A stretch of DNA of 8,411 nucleotides, taken from NCBI GenBank assembly GCA_003694225.1, contig RFKT01000141.1, forward strand, positions 1-8,411, in the 5' to 3' direction. The notes below the pieces were generated by a model. That model was not told the origin of the DNA. It worked only from the letters and a program-made list of their open reading frames with translations, and did no database searches. Made by a program: the position numbers and the translations under genes. Source of the stretch: Candidatus Dadabacteria bacterium. GTDB taxonomy: Bacteria; Bdellovibrionota_C; UBA2361; J135. Shown here one piece after another: positions 5,988 through 8,411 of this stretch (positions are counted from its first letter, which is position 1; every line of letters begins with the position of its first letter).

Positions 5988-6782
5988 TTAATAAAAGAGC
6001 TTTGTAAGGATTGATGTAAGAAAATAGTCCACAACCAGGACAGAGACAGAGGCGATTACAACTGACTGAGTTGTGGCCTTGTTGACCCCGACTGCTCCGA
6101 ATCCACATGTATAGCCCTTATAACAGCTTACCCATGAAAAGATAAAGCCAAAGACCGTTGACTTAATAAGCCCGGAATTTATATCCACCATATCTACAGC
6201 TGCTCTTATCTGTTGAATGAATGCTCCGGGATTAAGGTTCAGAAGAACAGTCCCCACAAAATACCCCCCTCCTATGCCAACGAGGGTAAATACAGCCATA
6301 AGAAGCGGCATACATATAACTCCAGCGATAAGTCTTGGAGCCATAAGATACTTTATAGGATCAATGGCCATAGATCTTAAGGCATCAATCTGCTCAGTTA
6401 TCTTCATGATGCCGATTTCTGCTGTTATCGCAGACCCTGACCTGCCTATAACCATCAATGCAGTAAGGACAGGCGCTAGCTCTCTTATAAGGCTTAGGGC
6501 AATCATCGGTCCTGTCCATGCGTCCGCCCCGAACTTAGATAGGGTGTATTCCCCCTGCACTGCAAGCACAGCTCCTGTAAACGCTCCTATTAAGGATATA
6601 ACTAAAAGGGAGTTAAACCCAATCTCAAGTACTTGCCTAAACACAAGCCCTATGGAGATGGGGAGAGATAAAACAGCCCTGAGAGTTTTAAAAAGAAAGA
6701 TCCAAGATCGTCCCCATGAGGCTATAGCTTCAATGATATTATAGCCAAGCCTTTCTATAGATCTTACTGTAACAGCTATCAT
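5988..6782 (-). CDS. mlaE: MlaE/Ttg2B-family ABC transporter permease
   Basis: MlaE is the membrane permease of the MlaFED complex. From ATG 6780-6782 it has 264 residues, the usual family length. It contains an N-terminal amphipathic region (1-40) and several hydrophobic helices (about 52-76, 93-113, 150-180, 205-222, 240-258). The hallmark cytoplasmic stretches RELAPVLTALMVIGRSGSA (100-118) and EQIDALRSMAIDP (130-142) are present, as is the late G-x-G-A-x-GVNKATTQSVV region (228-242). The start overlaps the rlmE stop as ATGA, a standard coupling arrangement, which I prefer to an in-frame TTG at 6800. AGAGG touches the ATG directly, too near to act alone, again favouring coupling. Confidence 0.94.
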   Translation of the reverse strand: MIAVTVRSIERLGYNIIEAIASWGRSWIFLFKTLRAVLSLPISIGLVFRQVLEIGFNSLLVISLIGAFTGAVLAVQGEYTLSKFGADAWTGPMIALSLIRELAPVLTALMVIGRSGSAITAEIGIMKITEQIDALRSMAIDPIKYLMAPRLIAGVICMPLLMAVFTLVGIGGGYFVGTVLLNLNPGAFIQQIRAAVDMVDINSGLIKSTVFGFIFSWVSCYKGYTCGFGAVGVNKATTQSVVIASVSVLVVDYFLTSILTKLFY

Positions 6783-7387
6783 CCTCTGTATCCGGTACAA
6801 TATGTATAAAACTCATTTGAGCTTTTCCGGGTCGAATCAAGCTCAATTCTTTTTACCTTATTAAACAGTTTCTTTAAGCATGATGCAATCTCACCGTAGG
6901 CTTCCCCTTTAAACCCCTTAAATATCAGTGTCCCCTTCGGAAGCAGGACTGTTTCAATAGCGTTTAGAACTGTGCCGTAAACCTCCCCCATATTTGCCTC
7001 GTCCACATCTCTAATTCCTGTAAGTTTTGGAGACATATCCGAAAGAAGAAGATGGAATTTACCACCTGCGCATCTTACAGCATCTTTTAATACTTCTGTC
7101 TCGCCCGCATCCCCTTGTATCAGAAATACCGCGCAATTGCTGTTTAAGGGCTCAACTTCCTTTAGATCAATCCCCACAACCACCCCCTTTTCTCCTATAG
7201 CGGAAGAGGCTACCTCAAGCCATCCACCAGGCCAGCATCCTAGCTCAAGTGCCTTTATTCCCTCTTTGAGGAAGCCGTACTTTGAATTCAGCTCCTTTAG
7301 CTTGTATGCCGCCCTAGACCTAAACCCTTCCTTTTTGGCCTTTCTGTAGTAGGCATCTTTCCTGTTGTAGATCTTCTTTTTGCCCAT
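6779..7387 (-). CDS. rlmE: 23S rRNA (uridine-2'-O-)methyltransferase RlmE (RrmJ/FtsJ)
   Basis: RlmE methylates the 2'-O of U2552 (E. coli numbering) in the A-loop of 23S rRNA on the 50S subunit, using SAM. From ATG 7385-7387 the product has 202 residues, close to the 209 of E. coli. The K-D-K-E catalytic tetrad is complete: Lys29 (SRAAYKLKEL), Asp117 (LLSDMSPKLTG), Lys157 (IFKGFKGE) and Glu192 (SSNEFY). Motif I reads LELGCWPGGW (47-56) for SAM binding. The frame is open upstream to a TTG/ATG pair at 7484-7489, which would add 33 or 34 residues including LCYNCH. I reject this because an extended -10 element lies between those starts and 7387, and because 7387 fits the family. AAGGGA about 14 nt before ATG is a poor ribosome-binding site. 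It is the first gene of the rlmE-mlaEFD unit. Confidence 0.93.
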   Translation of the reverse strand: MGKKKIYNRKDAYYRKAKKEGFRSRAAYKLKELNSKYGFLKEGIKALELGCWPGGWLEVASSAIGEKGVVVGIDLKEVEPLNSNCAVFLIQGDAGETEVLKDAVRCAGGKFHLLLSDMSPKLTGIRDVDEANMGEVYGTVLNAIETVLLPKGTLIFKGFKGEAYGEIASCLKKLFNKVKRIELDSTRKSSNEFYTYCTGYRG

Positions 7388-7417
7388 TTCTGGCGATATT
7401 CCCTTTTTAGCGTGGCA

Positions 7418-7426
7418 ATTGTAGCA
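7418..7426 (-). promoter_or_regulatory. Extended -10 promoter candidate for rlmE-mlaEFD
   Basis: On the minus strand the sequence TGCTACAAT matches the extended -10 form (TGn followed by TATAAT with one mismatch). No good -35 is seen 17 bp upstream, which is tolerable for extended -10 promoters. Transcription would begin near 7411 and give a leader of about 25 nt. This element lies downstream of the more distal rlmE start candidates and so favours ATG 7387. Confidence 0.45.
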
Positions 7427-7561
7427 CAAGACTCCTAAAAGATATGCATTCAAACGGTGGGATCTCTCTGCTGAGGGCTCCTGCATCAATCTGAGGACAA
7501 AAAAAGGTGGTTTCAGCGATATGACAGAAGTAGAGCGAATTCAATAGGTTATAGAGCGGCC

Positions 7562-7590
7562 TTGCATCCTCTATGTTTATTCTCTATAGA
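7562..7590 (+). promoter_or_regulatory. Distal promoter candidate for the 7676 small gene
   Basis: TTGCAT (7562-7567), a 17-bp spacer and TATAGA (7585-7590) form a good sigma-70-like pair pointing toward the 7676 ORF. The spacing is ideal; each hexamer has mismatches (TTGACA, TATAAT). Confidence 0.4.
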
Positions 7591-7597
7591 AAAAAAC

Positions 7598-7626
7598 TTG
7601 AAATTTCATTTAAGTTCTGCTATAGA
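7598..7626 (+). promoter_or_regulatory. Proximal promoter candidate for the 7676 small gene
   Basis: TTGAAA (7598-7603), a 17-bp spacer and TATAGA (7621-7626) form a second sigma-70-like pair in the same direction, 36 bp after the first. Transcription would start near 7633, giving a leader of about 43 nt with the ribosome-binding site near its end. Confidence 0.42.
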
Positions 7627-7660
7627 AATATTATCGAAAGCGAGGTGGGATAGAGCTATT

Positions 7661-7667
7661 AAGGAGG
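7661..7667 (+). promoter_or_regulatory. Strong ribosome-binding site that sets the 7676 start
   Basis: AAGGAGG at 7661-7667 stands 8 nt before ATG 7676. It is the best Shine-Dalgarno sequence in the window and decides the start of the 50-codon ORF over an upstream in-frame TTG at 7562. Confidence 0.6.
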
Positions 7668-7675
7668 AAGAGGAT

Positions 7676-7828
7676 ATGTCTTTATCTATATTCGTCGATC
7701 TGCTTTCTATAGCCGCTGTGGTGGGATTTTTGATCTCTCTCTGCAATGAGGATGCGGAGAGGAAAAGAAGCGTTTCTTTTGGGAAGAAAGGCGAAGCGAG
7801 GCGCACTTGTAGCTCCTTTCTTGTATAG
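7676..7828 (+). CDS. Small predicted membrane protein, unknown (50 aa)
   Basis: I recognise no family. The 50-residue product has a short N-terminus, one hydrophobic segment (about 4-22, FVDLLSIAAVVGFLISL), then an acidic CNEDAE patch and a basic, Ser-rich tail rich in Arg and Lys. Its expected topology is N-out with a cytoplasmic basic tail. Support comes from the window's best ribosome-binding site (AAGGAGG, 8 nt spacing), two tandem promoter candidates upstream and a strong hairpin 18 bp after the stop. It lies on the plus strand between two minus-strand genes, so it is its own transcript. A frame on the opposite strand (7606-7806) has no comparable start signal. The size and single-helix-plus-basic-tail layout would fit a regulatory small membrane protein or a type I toxin-like peptide; both are guesses. 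The short length means chance cannot be excluded. Confidence 0.5.
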   Translation: MSLSIFVDLLSIAAVVGFLISLCNEDAERKRSVSFGKKGEARRTCSSFLV

Positions 7829-7845
7829 CGATTATCAAAATATTT

Positions 7846-7867
7846 CCTAGCGCCGCTTGCGCTAAGG
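7846..7867. terminator. Strong hairpin, possible bidirectional transcript end
   Basis: CCTAGCGC (7846-7853) pairs with GCGCTA-A-GG (7859-7867) around the loop CGCTT, with a single bulged A. The six central pairs are perfect. It lies 18 bp after the stop of the 7676 ORF and about 90 bp after the stop of the AAA gene on the other strand. No T-tract follows on the plus strand, and only an interrupted AAATATTTT follows on the minus strand, so it may protect 3' ends rather than terminate by itself. Confidence 0.4.
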
Positions 7868-7955
7868 CTTATAAAGGCACTGAAAGGTAGACGCCGGAAG
7901 CCGAAATGGTTTATCCCAGAGAAAAGCTATTCCATAAGTGCATTGGTAAGAGCGA

Positions 7956-8411
7956 TTACTTAACAAATTGATTTATAGCTTGGGCAAGATCATCCAGAGA
8001 AACCACAGGAGAACCTTTGCGTATATTACGCCCCTTAAAGGCATTGAGTCCTGCTTGATTGCATATTGCGGCTATAACGGCGCCAGAGCATCCTTCTGTA
8101 ACCTTAGCTAGCTCATCTAGGCTTACCCGCGAGTCTAGGGGAAGTTTGTTTAGGTATATCTCAAATATCTTTTTTCTCTCTTCAAAACCTGGAAGGGGGA
8201 TAGTTACTGTCTTTTCAAGTCTTCCAGGTCTTTTTAGCGCCGGGTCTATTATATCGCTTCTGTTTGTAGCCGCTATTATGTAAATTCCCTCTATCTCGAA
8301 TACTCCATCAATTAGCTGGAGCATATGATTTAGAAGTGCGTCTCCATACTGCCCCGATGATATTCCTCGCATTCTTCCGATGGATTCTACTTCATCAATA
8401 AATATTATTGA
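7956..8411 (-). CDS. Cdc48/p97-type AAA+ ATPase, C-terminal part only
   Basis: The gene enters from the right edge on the minus strand; 151 codons and the stop are present. The frame begins inside Walker B (IIFIDEVESIG, Asp6-Glu7 of the visible part) and continues to sensor 1 (AATNRSD, Asn50), the arginine-finger region (PALKRPGR, Arg61 and Arg64), and the small helical lid with the sensor-2-like GCSGAVIAAICNQAG (107-121). The more usual Ala-Asp-Ile/Leu after SGA is Ala-Val-Ile here. The protein ends soon after the lid (INQFVK), so it has no FtsH-type zinc protease domain. It belongs to the classical AAA clade (Cdc48, ARC or related unfoldases). Number of AAA domains and any N-terminal domain lie outside the window. 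Such proteins typically form hexamers that unfold proteins or remodel complexes. Confidence 0.88.
   Translation of the reverse strand, partial: SIIFIDEVESIGRMRGISSGQYGDALLNHMLQLIDGVFEIEGIYIIAATNRSDIIDPALKRPGRLEKTVTIPLPGFEERKKIFEIYLNKLPLDSRVSLDELAKVTEGCSGAVIAAICNQAGLNAFKGRNIRKGSPVVSLDDLAQAINQFVK

Larger units (their letters stand above)
7427..7675. other. Gap between rlmE and the 7676 ORF
   Basis: No convincing gene lies here on either strand. The stretch carries the two plus-strand promoter candidates described separately and three copies of TATAGA at 7550, 7585 and 7621, spaced 35 and 36 bp. A run of seven A residues on the plus strand is followed by GGTGG at 7506-7510. Open frames on both strands in this area have poor starts or atypical composition. 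Confidence 0.4.

Noticed and set aside
5978..6034. A 19-residue N-terminal extension of MlaF.
   Set aside because: It overlaps the coding end of mlaE, is not family-like, and ATG 5975-5977 gives the normal ABC N-terminus.
6217..6744. A long plus-strand open frame of 175 codons opposite mlaE.
   Set aside because: mlaE on the minus strand carries clear family motifs. The plus-strand product is Pro/Ile/Ser-rich without recognisable features, typical of a shadow of a membrane-protein gene.
7388..7489. A 33- or 34-residue N-terminal extension of RlmE containing an LCYNCH Cys/His cluster, perhaps a small metal site.
   Set aside because: The upstream starts have no ribosome-binding site, the extension lies across an extended -10 element, and the enzyme is complete from 7387.
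7606..7806. A 66-codon minus-strand frame opposite the small membrane-protein ORF.
   Set aside because: It has no ribosome-binding site, its composition is Ser/Ala-rich like a shadow frame, and the plus strand has far better signals.
7876..7910. Resemblance to parts of the GEMM (cyclic dinucleotide) riboswitch: a GAAAG, GACGC, AAGCC and CCGAA order on the plus strand.
   Set aside because: The conserved 5' half is not recognisable, the junction sequences do not match, and no plus-strand gene follows for it to control. An Infernal search with the Rfam GEMM models would settle this.

Overview
The window looks like part of the chromosome of a Gram-negative bacterium. The best evidence is a set of genes for an Mla/Ttg2-type phospholipid transporter, which only makes sense in a cell with an outer membrane. 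By eye the sequence is moderately AT-rich, with short intergenic gaps and AGG/GGAGG ribosome-binding sites. The style of LepB, the MlaEFD set and the small conserved protein would suit the former Deltaproteobacteria or a related uncultured phylum. This is an impression, not a result. I see no transposase, integrase, phage gene, CRISPR array, tRNA or rRNA.

Left block (1-3792). A 5' portion of glmU runs leftward off the window edge. It faces away, across about 300 bp, from a rightward series: a small unrecognised protein (1206-1523), signal peptidase I (lepB), HemW (hemW), and a short unrecognised ORF overlapping the end of hemW. The glmU upstream gap holds a perfect 9-bp inverted repeat containing a DnaA-box sequence.

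Right block (3825-7387, minus strand). rlmE (23S rRNA 2'-O-methyltransferase) is joined by an ATGA stop/start overlap to mlaE (permease), then mlaF (ATPase) and mlaD (MCE protein). A 136-bp gap then separates these from mlaC (periplasmic lipid carrier). Together these genes form the inner-membrane complex MlaFED and its soluble carrier, which move phospholipid between the two membranes. An extended -10 element 31 bp before rlmE could drive the unit. No mlaB (STAS-domain) gene is in the window.

Far right (7388-8411). A gap of nearly 570 bp separates rlmE from the 3' end of a Cdc48-like AAA+ ATPase gene entering from the right edge. On the plus strand, opposite to both neighbours, this gap holds two tandem promoter-like elements, an ideal ribosome-binding site, a 50-codon ORF with one predicted membrane segment, and a strong hairpin.

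Most of the window is housekeeping DNA. The parts most worth a second look are the small plus-strand gene in the rlmE/AAA gap, the two unrecognised small ORFs near lepB and hemW, the altered ABC signature in MlaF, and the DnaA-box palindrome.
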